Below are positions 25,492 through 35,164 of a stretch of DNA of 64,000 bases, one piece after another. The stretch is taken from contig CAAFGE010000006.1 in assembly GCA_900762355.1 (NCBI GenBank), forward strand, positions 18,477 to 82,476, given 5' to 3'. The translations under genes were made by a program, and so were the position numbers. Under the pieces are notes generated by a model. The model saw only the letters and a program-made list of their open reading frames with translations. It did no database searches and was not told the DNA's origin. How positions within the stretch are numbered: the stretch's first letter is position 1; each line of letters starts with the position of its first letter. The stretch comes from an uncultured Collinsella sp. (lineage in GTDB: Bacteria > Actinomycetota > Coriobacteriia > Coriobacteriales > Coriobacteriaceae).

Positions 25492-25541
25492 ACACCTAGG
25501 TTTACAGCTGTCTTGTCAGCTGTAAACCTAGGTGTCATACT
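25492..25541 (+). promoter_or_regulatory. NiaR-type operator overlapping the nad operon promoter
   Basis: A perfect inverted repeat has left arm ACACCTAGGTTTACAGCTG (25492-25510) and its complement at 25517-25535, with six bases between. The right arm fills the 17-base spacer of a promoter with -35 TTGTCA (25513-25518) and -10 CATACT (25536-25541). A repressor bound here would block RNA polymerase. The operon's last gene encodes NiaR, the expected ligand-dependent repressor. Confidence 0.8.
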
Positions 25542-25576
25542 AAAGCCCCAAGATTCGCCAAAAGAGAGGGGCCTTG

Positions 25577-26602
25577 ATGGCACAGAGCGCGAACATGGAT
25601 GCATCGGAGCTTGCACGCGACATTGCGGCCGGCCTGGCATCGGCAACGACGGCAACGGAGCGCGCGGCATTGGTGCCCGCAGAGCTCGTCGAGGCCATTC
25701 AGCAACTTAAAACCCAACGCGACGCGGTGATCCTGGCACACTATTACGTGGCACCCGAGGTCCAGGCTGTGGCCGATTACGTCGGCGACAGCTTCTACCT
25801 GGCTAAGCTCGCCAAGAGCCTGCCGCAGCAGACCATCGTGCTGTGCGGCGTGGAGTTTATGGGCGAGAGCGCCAAGCTGCTCAACCCCACCAAGACCGTG
25901 CTGCTGCCCGAGCCGGGCGCGGACTGCCCCATGGCTCATATGGTCAAGCGCGAGACGGTCGACGCGGCGCGCGCCGAGTACGGCGACGACCTGGCCGTGG
26001 TCTGCTACGTCAACTCCACGGTCGAGATCAAGAGCTGGAGCGACGTGTGCGTCACCAGCTCCAACGCCGTCAAGATCGTGTCCGAGCTGCCGCAGCAGCA
26101 TATCCTGTTCATTCCCGACCAAAACCTCGGCCGCTTCGTAGCCGAGCAGGTGCCGCAAAAGCACGTCATTCTCAACAACGGCTACTGCCCGCGCCATCAC
26201 ATCATCACCGTCGAGCAGATTGTCGACGCGACGGAGGCCCACCCCGACGCGCTCGTGCTGGCGCATCCTGAGTGCAAGGCCGACGTCTTGGCCGAGGCCG
26301 ACTACATCGGCTCCACCGCCGGCATCATCAAGTACGCCGAGGAGTCCGACGCGAGCGAGTTCATTATCGTGACGGTCCGTGGCGTGCTCTACGAGCTCGA
26401 GCGCCGCTGCCAGGGCACCGGCAAGAAGTTCTACTTCCCCGCGGTGCAGCCCACCTGCGTCAACATGGATCTCATCACGCTCGAAAAGCTCGTGCGCTGC
26501 CTAGAGACGGGCGAGGGCGAGGTGCAGATTGGCGTGTCGGACGAGGCCGCCGATCAGGCCAAGCTCACGCTCGACCGCATGCTCGAGTACGCAGCGTGCT
26601 AG
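25577..26602 (+). CDS. nadA: Quinolinate synthase
   Basis: A 341-residue 4Fe-4S enzyme that condenses iminoaspartate with dihydroxyacetone phosphate to quinolinate, the second step of de novo NAD synthesis. Family motifs are seen: ILAHYYVAPEVQAVADYVGD, VLCGVEFMGESAKLLNP, PEPGADCPMAHM and HPECKADVL near residue 230. The later Cys of QPTCVNM is also present. The ATG at 25577 is preferred over the TTG just before it and follows GAGAGGGG. It is the first gene of nadA-nadB-nadC-niaR. Confidence 0.95.
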   Translation: MAQSANMDASELARDIAAGLASATTATERAALVPAELVEAIQQLKTQRDAVILAHYYVAPEVQAVADYVGDSFYLAKLAKSLPQQTIVLCGVEFMGESAKLLNPTKTVLLPEPGADCPMAHMVKRETVDAARAEYGDDLAVVCYVNSTVEIKSWSDVCVTSSNAVKIVSELPQQHILFIPDQNLGRFVAEQVPQKHVILNNGYCPRHHIITVEQIVDATEAHPDALVLAHPECKADVLAEADYIGSTAGIIKYAEESDASEFIIVTVRGVLYELERRCQGTGKKFYFPAVQPTCVNMDLITLEKLVRCLETGEGEVQIGVSDEAADQAKLTLDRMLEYAAC

Positions 26603-26657
26603 AACAATGCGGCATGAGGGACGGTCCCTTATGTCACATTCAAGGGAGAGGATTCCT

Positions 26658-28034
26658 GTGGAAACCAAGCAATACCCCGATATGGAGTGCGACGTCGTTA
26701 TTGCCGGCTGCGGCGTGGCGGGCCTGTATGCGGCTCTCAACCTGCCGACGAGCATGCGCGTGATCATGCTCTCCAAGGGCGCTGTCGACGAGTGCGATTC
26801 GATGCTCGCGCAGGGCGGCATTTGCGTGCTGCCCGAGGGCTCGGACTACGATGCCTTCTTTGAGGACACCATGCACGCCGGCCACTACGAGAACCGCCGC
26901 GAGAGCGTCGACATCATGATCCGTTCGAGCCGCTCGGTCATCAACGACCTGCTGGCGATGGGCGTGGACTTTGAGCGCAAGGCCGACGGCAGCCTCGACT
27001 TTACCCGCGAGGGCGCGCACAGCCGCCCGCGTATCGCCTTCCATGCCGACATTACGGGTAAGGAGATTACGACCAAGCTGCTCCAAGCCGTGCGCAAGCT
27101 GGACAACGTGCAGATTCTTGAGCACGTGGCCATGACCGACATTCTGACCGGCGAGCGCGACGGCGCCACGGTGTGCACCGGCGTCATCGCCGTTCCCGTG
27201 GACGAGGACGATTCGGCTCGTCCCGCCGACGAGCTGGTAAATGCCGCCGAGGGCGTGCATGCCGGCAAGCCGTTTGAGATTCACGCCTGCCATACGCTGT
27301 GGGCGACGGGCGGCATCGGTGGCGTATACGACCACTCGACCAACTACCCGCAGCTCACGGGCGACGCCTGCTACATCGCCCAGGAGCACGGCATTACGAT
27401 GGAGCACCTGGACTACGTGCAGATTCACCCCACGGGCCTGTTCTCGCCGCAGCCGGGCCGCACCTTCCTCATCAGCGAGAGTTGCCGCGGCGAGGGCGCA
27501 ATCCTGCTCAACGCCGCCGGTGAGCGCTTTACCGACGAGTTGCAGCCGCGAGACGTAGTCGCCGCCGCCATCCGTGAGCAGATGAAGCAGGACGGTACCG
27601 AGCACGAGTGGCTGAGCTTTGCCCCTGTCGAGCGCGACGTGGTGACTGGGCACTTTGCCAACATTCGCGCACGCTGCCTGGAGGACGGCCGCGACATCTT
27701 GGACGAGCCCATCCCCGTTACGCCCACGCAGCACTACTTTATGGGTGGCGTATGGGTCGATAAGGACGGCCGCACCTCGATGCCCGAACTCTACGCAGCC
27801 GGTGAGACGGCCTGCAACGGCGTGCACGGCAAGAATCGCCTTGCATCAAACAGCCTGCTCGAGGCGCTGGTCTGGGGTCGTCGCGCCGCGTGGTATATGC
27901 GTACCGGCGAGTCGCTGGCCGTGGAGCAGGCGGGCGAGCCCGCGCTCGATGGCCGTCATCGCGCCCTGAGCGTCGACACCCTGGCAATCGATGAATTGGC
28001 CCGTGTCGCCGGCACGCAGGCCGTGGAGGAGTAG
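26658..28034 (+). CDS. nadB: L-aspartate oxidase, short form
   Basis: An FAD enzyme that oxidises aspartate to iminoaspartate for NadA. The FAD-binding start DVVIAGCGVAGLYAALNL (about 11-28) is followed by SMLAQGGICV, REGAHSRPRI, HPTGLF and GKNRLASNSLLEALVWGR. A GTG at 26658 is chosen because GGGAGAGG precedes it by a good distance; an upstream ATG at 26631 lacks this. At 458 residues it is about 80 shorter than the E. coli enzyme and appears to lack the C-terminal helical domain, as in some anaerobes. It lies 55 bases after nadA, with a GGGACGGTCCC palindrome between. Confidence 0.93.
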   Translation: METKQYPDMECDVVIAGCGVAGLYAALNLPTSMRVIMLSKGAVDECDSMLAQGGICVLPEGSDYDAFFEDTMHAGHYENRRESVDIMIRSSRSVINDLLAMGVDFERKADGSLDFTREGAHSRPRIAFHADITGKEITTKLLQAVRKLDNVQILEHVAMTDILTGERDGATVCTGVIAVPVDEDDSARPADELVNAAEGVHAGKPFEIHACHTLWATGGIGGVYDHSTNYPQLTGDACYIAQEHGITMEHLDYVQIHPTGLFSPQPGRTFLISESCRGEGAILLNAAGERFTDELQPRDVVAAAIREQMKQDGTEHEWLSFAPVERDVVTGHFANIRARCLEDGRDILDEPIPVTPTQHYFMGGVWVDKDGRTSMPELYAAGETACNGVHGKNRLASNSLLEALVWGRRAAWYMRTGESLAVEQAGEPALDGRHRALSVDTLAIDELARVAGTQAVEE

Positions 28035-28037
28035 ACC

Positions 28038-28898
28038 ATGAATCCCATTACCATGAAGCTCGTCGTCGATGATCTGATTCTGCAGGCTCTGCGCGAGGAC
28101 ATTACCTTTGAGGACGTGAGCACGGCGAGCGTGTGCCCCACGGCGCGTCCCGCCACGGTGGAGCTTATCGCCAAGGCCGATGGCATCATCGCGGGCCTGG
28201 ATGTGTTCGCCCGCACCTTTGAGCTGCTGGATTCGCAGAGCTCGGTGCTGCTCGACGTTGCCGATGGCGACGAGGTGCACGCCGGCGACCATGTGGGTCA
28301 GGTGCGCGGCGATGCGCGCGTGCTGCTTTCGGGCGAGCGCGTGGCGCTCAACTACCTGCAGCGCATGAGCGGCATCGCTACCTACACGCACAGCATGGCC
28401 GCGGCGCTCGAGGGCACCAAGACCGTGCTCGTCGACACGCGCAAGACCACGCCGGGTATGCGTGTGTTTGAAAAGGCGGCGGTTGAGATCGGCGGCGGTA
28501 GCAACCACCGTTACAACCTGTCGACGGCCGTCATGCTCAAGGACAACCATATCGACGTCGCCGGTGGTGTGACGCGTGCGATCGAGATGGCGCGCGCCCA
28601 TGCATCGTTTACCACGACGGTCGAGATCGAGTGCGAGAACCTGGACATGGTGCGCGAGGCCGTGGAGGCCGGCGCCGATATCATTATGCTCGACAACATG
28701 ACCCACGACGATATGGCAGCCGCGATTGAGCTTATCGCCGGCCGTGCCAAGACCGAGTGCTCGGGCAACGTGGATGCCAACAATATCCGTGCGCTCGCCG
28801 ACCTGGGCGTTGACTTTATTAGCTCGGGGGCGTTGACGCACTCTGCGCCGATCCTCGACCTCTCGCTTAAGCACCTGCGTCTGCTGGACGGTAAATAA
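28038..28898 (+). CDS. nadC: Nicotinate-nucleotide pyrophosphorylase (quinolinate phosphoribosyltransferase)
   Basis: A 286-residue enzyme that joins quinolinate and PRPP to give nicotinate mononucleotide and CO2. Motifs: REDITFEDVST near the N-terminus, GERVALNYLQRMSGIAT, DTRKTTPGMR, AVMLKDNHI, and SGNVDANNIRALADLGVDFIS near the end. It begins three bases after nadB and its stop shares one base with the niaR start, showing tight operon packing. Length and motifs are typical. Confidence 0.96.
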   Translation: MNPITMKLVVDDLILQALREDITFEDVSTASVCPTARPATVELIAKADGIIAGLDVFARTFELLDSQSSVLLDVADGDEVHAGDHVGQVRGDARVLLSGERVALNYLQRMSGIATYTHSMAAALEGTKTVLVDTRKTTPGMRVFEKAAVEIGGGSNHRYNLSTAVMLKDNHIDVAGGVTRAIEMARAHASFTTTVEIECENLDMVREAVEAGADIIMLDNMTHDDMAAAIELIAGRAKTECSGNVDANNIRALADLGVDFISSGALTHSAPILDLSLKHLRLLDGK

Positions 28899-29443
28899 TG
28901 GACGCCCGCGAGCGTCGCCGTGCCATCATGGGCGTGCTCGAGCGAGCCAAAGACCCTGTCTCGGGCAGTGCACTTGCTCGCGAGGTGGGTGTGAGCCGCC
29001 AGGTTGTCGTGCAAGACATCGCCCTGCTGCGTGCCGATGGGCACGATATCGTGGCGACCAACCGTGGTTATGTGCTGCAGGAGGCCCCCAGCAGCCCCGC
29101 CGTGCCCACGCGCTTGGTCAAGGTTCGCCACAGCGTGGAGCAGGCGGGCGATGAGCTCACGAGTATCGTCGACGCGGGCGGCGCCGTGCTCAATGTAATC
29201 GTCAACCACCGCGTGTACGGTAAGATCACGGCCGACCTGGACATCCGCAATCGTCGCGATGTTGAGCGCTACCTGCACGATATCGAGAGCGGCAAGAGCT
29301 TTCCACTACTAACGGTGACGAGCGGCTACCACTTCCATCGCATCGCGGCGGAAGACGAGCAGACCCTCGACGAGATCGAGGCGATACTCAAGGAGAAAGG
29401 CTACTTGGCGGACCTAATGCCCTACGAAGACGATCTCTCTTAG
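28898..29443 (+). CDS. niaR: NiaR-type NAD biosynthesis repressor
   Basis: A 181-residue regulator with an N-terminal HTH_11 domain (REVGVSRQVVVQDIALLRADGHDIVATNRGYVL, about 28-60) and a C-terminal 3H domain named for its conserved His residues, seen in VNHRVYGKI, YLHDIE and GYHFHRI. YrxA/NiaR proteins repress NAD synthesis or niacin uptake genes when nicotinate is present. Its place as last gene of nadABC, together with the long palindrome on the operon promoter, supports autoregulation of the whole operon. Confidence 0.92.
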   Translation: MDARERRRAIMGVLERAKDPVSGSALAREVGVSRQVVVQDIALLRADGHDIVATNRGYVLQEAPSSPAVPTRLVKVRHSVEQAGDELTSIVDAGGAVLNVIVNHRVYGKITADLDIRNRRDVERYLHDIESGKSFPLLTVTSGYHFHRIAAEDEQTLDEIEAILKEKGYLADLMPYEDDLS

Positions 29444-29460
29444 CCGACGCTGCATCTATA

Positions 29461-29527
29461 AGTTGCGGTGAAATAGTTCCTAAAATCGGCATCTAAGCCA
29501 TAAAACAGGAACTATTCCACCGCAACT
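29461..29527. repeat. Family B palindrome (AGTTGCGGTGAAATAG), copy 1
   Basis: The left arm AGTTGCGGTGAAATAGTTCC plus T (29461-29481) pairs with 29507-29527, with one mismatch in 21. Copies lie at 41833-41898 and 54097-54163. All three follow genes. Confidence 0.85.
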
Positions 29528-29565
29528 GCCAAGGGTCTCGCTCCAAATTAGCTGCCCACACATGC

Positions 29566-29608
29566 AAAAGGAGGCCTCCGCGGCGATGCGGAGGCCTCCT
29601 TTTTGTGC
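29566..29608. terminator. Bidirectional terminator between niaR and ferredoxin genes
   Basis: A perfect 16-bp stem AAAAGGAGGCCTCCGC (29566-29581) pairs with 29588-29603 around a six-base loop. T runs occur on both strands between convergent genes. Confidence 0.9.
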
Positions 29609-29643
29609 ACGGTGTACTTTTGAGTGTGCAAGTGGGGGAGTTG

Positions 29644-29829
29644 TTACTCCTCAACGATCTCGGTGATCGCGCCAGCGGGGCAAGCGTCCTGGCAAGCGCC
29701 ACAGGCGACGCAGGAGTCCTCGTCAGCGACGGTAGCGACGTCCTGGAGCTCCAGAACGCCAGCGGGGCAGGAGTCGACGCAAACGCCACAAGCGATGCAC
29801 TCGTCGGCATCAATTACGGGATGAGCCAT
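29644..29829 (-). CDS. Two-cluster [4Fe-4S] ferredoxin
   Basis: A 61-residue electron carrier with two CxxCxxCxxxCP motifs (CIACGVCVDSCPAG and CVACGACQDACPAG), the clostridial-type bacterial ferredoxin pattern. The start at 29829 follows AGAGAGGAAA; the upstream frame adds residues without similarity. It is monocistronic. Such ferredoxins serve pyruvate:ferredoxin oxidoreductase and hydrogenases in fermentative anaerobes, in line with the hyp genes nearby. Confidence 0.94.
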   Translation of the reverse strand: MAHPVIDADECIACGVCVDSCPAGVLELQDVATVADEDSCVACGACQDACPAGAITEIVEE

Positions 29830-30050
29830 GGTAGTTTCCTCTCTGTTGACCGACGCTACAGGCGATGCGCGCCGGTTTGATTCGGGCAAAAACATACCAC
29901 GGGAGCGACCGTTTGCAATACCCTCTGACCGGCATCTTCATACCGTTCGCCGAGTATGCCAAGGTTTACTAAAAAACGTGCAGGTGGGGCCGTTGAGCTG
30001 CGCAAATGTTAGCTAAAGGTGACTTGAAATATTGAGCTATTGAGCGCGCC

Positions 30051-30164
30051 TGCGGAAAGGGCATCCCGTTATTTGGTCGAAAAACGGGTCGCAGTTTCCG
30101 GTTGGGCCCGCTAGCGGAAACTGCGACCCGGTATCAGCTCTCAAAACGGGACGAGCTTTCCGCA
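30051..30164. repeat. Family C nested palindrome, copy 2
   Basis: The outer arms (30051-30070 and 30145-30164) pair as GCGGAAA/TTTCCGC and TCCCGTT/AACGGGA around an internal loop. The inner perfect 16-bp stem CGGGTCGCAGTTTCCG lies at about 30085-30130. The same arm sequences occur at 15096-15243. The remaining ferredoxin-dnaK gap (29830-30424) shows nothing else apart from the dnaK control region. Confidence 0.8.
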
Positions 30165-30288
30165 AGGCAGCCCCAGGCACCCTCGGACCCAAACCTCAGC
30201 CATCTCTACATAGATCTCGATAGATTTGCCTAGAACTCAAACAGCGCATCTACCTGCGCATTTAAGAACCTAAACTCTTGGTAATAAG

Positions 30289-30323
30289 AAATCTTATATG
30301 AATTGACTTAGATTTTGTATATT
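30289..30323 (+). promoter_or_regulatory. dnaK heat-shock control region
   Basis: AAATCTTATAT-N5-GACTTAGATTT is followed closely by the -10-like TATATT (30318-30323), about 100 bases before dnaK. The same block, with nearly the same spacing to a TATAAG box, precedes clpB (38729-38764). It is a candidate HspR operator, although it is not the CTTGAGT-N7-ACTCAAG HAIR consensus known from streptomycetes. Confidence 0.6.
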
Positions 30324-30424
30324 CCGGCCCATAAGGGGATACACTACATCCTGAAAGACAAGCCGAAACACCGCTCGGCAGACCGCCGAGTCGGTGCAAA
30401 CGCACAAGAGAGAGGGAATTTCTA

Positions 30425-32317
<1,893 letters not shown>

Positions 32318-32319
32318 TC

Positions 32320-33162
32320 ATGTCCGCCCGTAAAGCTCGCACGGAGGCGGCCGCCGTTGGTGCCGCCCCCGTTGACTCTGAGGAGAAGGACGTGAAGATT
32401 CCCGTAGAGGCCGTTGACGATACCGAGGCCAACGAGGCCCCGGCCGCCGAGGCTGCCGAGAACCAAGTAGAGGATTCCAACAAGGAGGCGACGATGACCG
32501 AGGACGAGATGGTGGAAGCCGCTATCCGCGCCGGTGAGGAAGCCGCCGACAACGACTTTAAGCTCAAGTTCGAGCAGGCTCAGAAAGAGCTTGCCGACGT
32601 GCGCAACGAGCTCGATGCTGCGGCAGAGGCTCAGAAGGCCGCCGAGGACAAGGCAAAGGACGCCACCGAGCGCACCGCCCGTCTGCAGGCCGACTGGGAG
32701 AACTTCCGTCGCCGCACCGCCAATGAGCGTATCGCCGAGCGCGAGCGCGCGACCGAGAAGCTCGTCACCGCGCTGCTGCCGGTGGTCGACGATATCGAGC
32801 GTGCGATCGACCATGCCCGCAGCCAGGAGCTTGCCGACGACTTTAAGCAGTTCGTCGACGGTGTCGACGCGGTGCATGCCAAGCTGCTCGATGTGTTTGC
32901 GCACGAGGGCGTTGAGCCCATCGACCCCAAGGGCGAGGCGTTCGATCCGCTCGAGCACCAAGCCGTGGGTCGCGTCGAGGACGCGTCGCAGTACGATGAG
33001 ACCGTCAACGACGTGTACCAGAAGGGCTACCGCATGGCGGATCGCATCCTGCGTTCCGCGATGGTGACGGTGACCTACGGCGGCGAGAAACGCCCCGCAC
33101 CGGAGCCCGAAGCGGCGCCCGAGGATGCTGCGGCCGATACGGCCGAGAGCACCGAGGAGTAA
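32320..33162 (+). CDS. grpE: Nucleotide exchange factor GrpE
   Basis: The DnaK exchange factor. The long N-terminal half is disordered and acidic, followed by the coiled-coil (LKFEQAQKELADVRNELDAAAE) and the conserved core (LQADWENFRRRTANERIAER; the beta-wing end has MADRILRSAMVTV). The frame from 32320 gives 280 residues and starts two bases after dnaK, with only a weak site (GAGGAC). An in-frame ATG at 32494 has AAGGAGG at ideal distance and would give a normal-sized 222-residue GrpE. Both starts may be used. Confidence 0.93.
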   Translation: MSARKARTEAAAVGAAPVDSEEKDVKIPVEAVDDTEANEAPAAEAAENQVEDSNKEATMTEDEMVEAAIRAGEEAADNDFKLKFEQAQKELADVRNELDAAAEAQKAAEDKAKDATERTARLQADWENFRRRTANERIAERERATEKLVTALLPVVDDIERAIDHARSQELADDFKQFVDGVDAVHAKLLDVFAHEGVEPIDPKGEAFDPLEHQAVGRVEDASQYDETVNDVYQKGYRMADRILRSAMVTVTYGGEKRPAPEPEAAPEDAAADTAESTEE

Positions 33163-33167
33163 TTGAG

Positions 33168-33200
33168 AAGGGCCCCGGGGCAACACCCGGGGCCCTTTCT
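33168..33200 (+). terminator. Hairpin between grpE and dnaJ
   Basis: A perfect 13-bp stem AAGGGCCCCGGGG / CCCCGGGGCCCTT (allowing a shared edge base) with a five-base loop, then TTTCT, six bases after grpE. The T run is short, so it may only reduce read-through into dnaJ. Confidence 0.75.
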
Positions 33201-33269
33201 GGCCTAGTGCCATATGAAAGCATGAGCCGCCGCCCGCTGGGCGGCGGATGAAACAGGAGAGGAGCTACG

Positions 33270-34235
33270 ATGGCTGCAGGCAAAACCTTCTATGACATCC
33301 TGGGCGTATCCAAGAGCGCCTCCGACAAAGAGATCAAGAGCGCGTTTCGCAAGCTCGCGCAAAAATATCACCCCGATGCCGGCGGCGACGAGGCCAAGTT
33401 CAAGGAGATCAGCGAGGCCTACGAGACGCTTTCGGACGAGAAGAAGCGCAAAGAGTACGACCAGATGCTCATGTTTGGCGGCATGCCGGGCGCGGGCGGC
33501 GCGTATGGCGGCGGCTACGGTGCCGGCGCGGGTGCCAGCGGCTGGGGCGACATCTTCGACAGCATCTTTAGCGGCAACGGCGCCTGGGGCAGCGATTGGG
33601 GCTCGGGCTTTGCCGGGGCTGCGGGCGCTGCCGGTGCCGGCGCGGGTCGCAGCCGTGCTCGCAAGGGCGGCGACCTGTCGCTGACCGTCGATGTGACGGC
33701 CGAGGACGCGTTTCGCGGCGTGACGCACAAGGTCACCTATCGCATTCCCTCGACAGGCGAGCAGCAGACCATTACGGTCTCGGTGCCCGCGGGCGCGGTC
33801 GACGGCGGCAAGCTACGCTACAAGCGTCGCGGCGAGTATGGCGTTGCCGGCGGCGAGCGCGGCGACCTGGTCGTGACCACGCATGTGGAGGAGCACCCGC
33901 TGTTTAAGCGCAAGGGTGCCGATGTGACCATGGAGGTGCCGATCTCGGTCTACGAGGCGGCGCTCGGCTGCACGGTGGACGTGCCCACGCCCGGCGGCGC
34001 GACGGTCCGTTTGAAAGTGCCCGCGGGTACCCAGACGGGCAAGAAGTTCCGCTTTAAGGAGATGGGAGCGCCCGACGTTAAGCACCGTGGCCGTACGGGC
34101 GCGCTGCTCGTCGAGATCAAGGTGCAGGTCCCCACGAACCTGTCCGATGACGAGCGCGATGCTATGACCAAGCTGCGCGAGGCCGACACGCGCGATTATC
34201 GCGAGAAGGTCAACCGTTACAAGGCGACGTACTAG
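33270..34235 (+). CDS. dnaJ: DnaJ-family cochaperone without zinc finger (class B)
   Basis: A 321-residue Hsp40. The J domain (TFYDILGVSKSASDKEIKSA) contains HPD at about 33-35; a Gly-rich linker covers about 70-130; two C-terminal beta-barrel domains follow (GDLSLTVDVTAEDAF, then PGGATVRLKVPAGTQTGKKF). No CxxCxGxG repeats are present, so it is a CbpA/DnaJ2-like class B protein rather than canonical DnaJ. It stimulates DnaK and delivers substrates. The start follows AGGAGAGG. It lies about 105 bases after grpE, past a hairpin, and 72 before hspR. Confidence 0.94.
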   Translation: MAAGKTFYDILGVSKSASDKEIKSAFRKLAQKYHPDAGGDEAKFKEISEAYETLSDEKKRKEYDQMLMFGGMPGAGGAYGGGYGAGAGASGWGDIFDSIFSGNGAWGSDWGSGFAGAAGAAGAGAGRSRARKGGDLSLTVDVTAEDAFRGVTHKVTYRIPSTGEQQTITVSVPAGAVDGGKLRYKRRGEYGVAGGERGDLVVTTHVEEHPLFKRKGADVTMEVPISVYEAALGCTVDVPTPGGATVRLKVPAGTQTGKKFRFKEMGAPDVKHRGRTGALLVEIKVQVPTNLSDDERDAMTKLREADTRDYREKVNRYKATY

Positions 34236-34307
34236 GGCGGTCGTGGCGCACACCCGCGCCCGCGGGCTTATGATGGACGATAACGAGACGGAAAGGGGTC
34301 AGGTAGC

Positions 34308-34724
34308 ATGGCCGAGGACAATAGGAACAAACCGCTGTACATGATCAGCGTGGCGGCCGAGCTGACCGGCATGCACCCGCAGACTCTGCGCGTCTACGAG
34401 TCCAAAGGCTTGGTGAATCCCCAGCGCTCGGGCGGCAACACGCGCCTGTATTCGCGTGCCGATATCGAGCGCTTGGAGCTCATCAACCAGCTGACCGACG
34501 AGGGCATCAACCTCGCCGGCGTGGTGCGTATCCTCGATATGAAGGAGCGTGCTGAGGAGCGCGAGCGCGAGAACGAAAAGCTCCGTGCCCGCGTGCGCCA
34601 GCTCGAGGACGAGCTGCACGAGTACAAGATGCAGAAGAAGATCACTGCCCTGGCCCCGCGCGACGGCTCGGTTAACCCCGAACAGGTCATGCGCAAACTT
34701 TTGGGCGCCGGCGGGGATCTCTAG
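34308..34724 (+). CDS. hspR: MerR-family heat-shock repressor HspR
   Basis: A 138-residue regulator with an N-terminal MerR-type winged helix (YMISVAAELTGMHPQTLRVY, then ESKGLVNPQRSGGNTRLYS, about 11-50). A long coiled coil follows (RAEERERENEKLRARVRQLEDELHEYK, about 80-107). HspR represses dnaK and clpB operons in actinobacteria and is held active by DnaK. Its position as last gene of the dnaK group, and the shared motif upstream of dnaK and clpB, fit this role. A family A structured element begins right after its stop. Confidence 0.93.
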   Translation: MAEDNRNKPLYMISVAAELTGMHPQTLRVYESKGLVNPQRSGGNTRLYSRADIERLELINQLTDEGINLAGVVRILDMKERAEERERENEKLRARVRQLEDELHEYKMQKKITALAPRDGSVNPEQVMRKLLGAGGDL

Positions 34725-34896
34725 GTTACGGCGTTTTACCAAACGCCGTAACCGGCCGACGCTGCGCGCCGCCCAGGGCGACAATTTGTCATTCAAAAGG
34801 CGAGGCATGACCAGAAGGTCAATGCCTCGCCTTTTTCATGCCAACTTGTTCGCCCTGGACGTCGCTCGCTGTCCGTCCTCTACCTGCGGCGTTGCC
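34725..34896 (+). repeat. Family A multi-stem structured element, copy 3
   Basis: H1 is GTTACGGCGTTT / AAACGCCGTAAC (34725-34752), one base after hspR. The linker CCGACGCTGCGC is followed by the outer stem CCAGGGCGA (34773-34781) with TCGCCCTGG (34850-34858). Inside are GACAATTTGTC, the conserved TTCAA, and AGGCGAGGCAT-GACC-AGAA-GGTC-A-ATGCCTCGCCT (34798-34832) with a T run. The tail to 34896 matches copy 2. Confidence 0.8.
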
Positions 34897-34910
34897 TTGC
34901 TCCGGATGCG

Positions 34911-35015
34911 GTAGTCATTGGGGACGTTCTTAAATGAGTGGTCAAGGGGGACACTCTTGCGGTATTTGGCACTTGGGGACGTTCCTTATGTGCCGGCACT
35001 TTGGGACACTCCTTG
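34911..35015 (+). repeat. Family G interspersed repeat, copy 2
   Basis: GTAGTCATTGGGGACGTTCT, then CACTTGGGGACGTTCCTT and GGGACACTCCTTG. It is nearly the same as 14987-15050 and in the same position after a family A element. The rest of the hspR-to-hydratase gap shows only a possible promoter before 35165. Confidence 0.7.
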
Positions 35016-35164
35016 TCAAGAGATTGGCGAAAGATGCTTGTCATGTACTTTACTGAGATAAAGTGAACGTGCAGATTCGTAACCCACTTGCAACCGTTCT
35101 ATGGCACGATATTGAACGAATGTATGCTATGCGCCCAAATCTTTTGGGCAGAGTGGGAGACAGT

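Noticed and set aside
30262..30424. CIRCE element (TTAGCACTC-N9-GAGTGCTAA) before dnaK
   Set aside because: No such inverted repeat is present. The conserved block shared with clpB has a different sequence, and an HspR rather than HrcA gene is linked.
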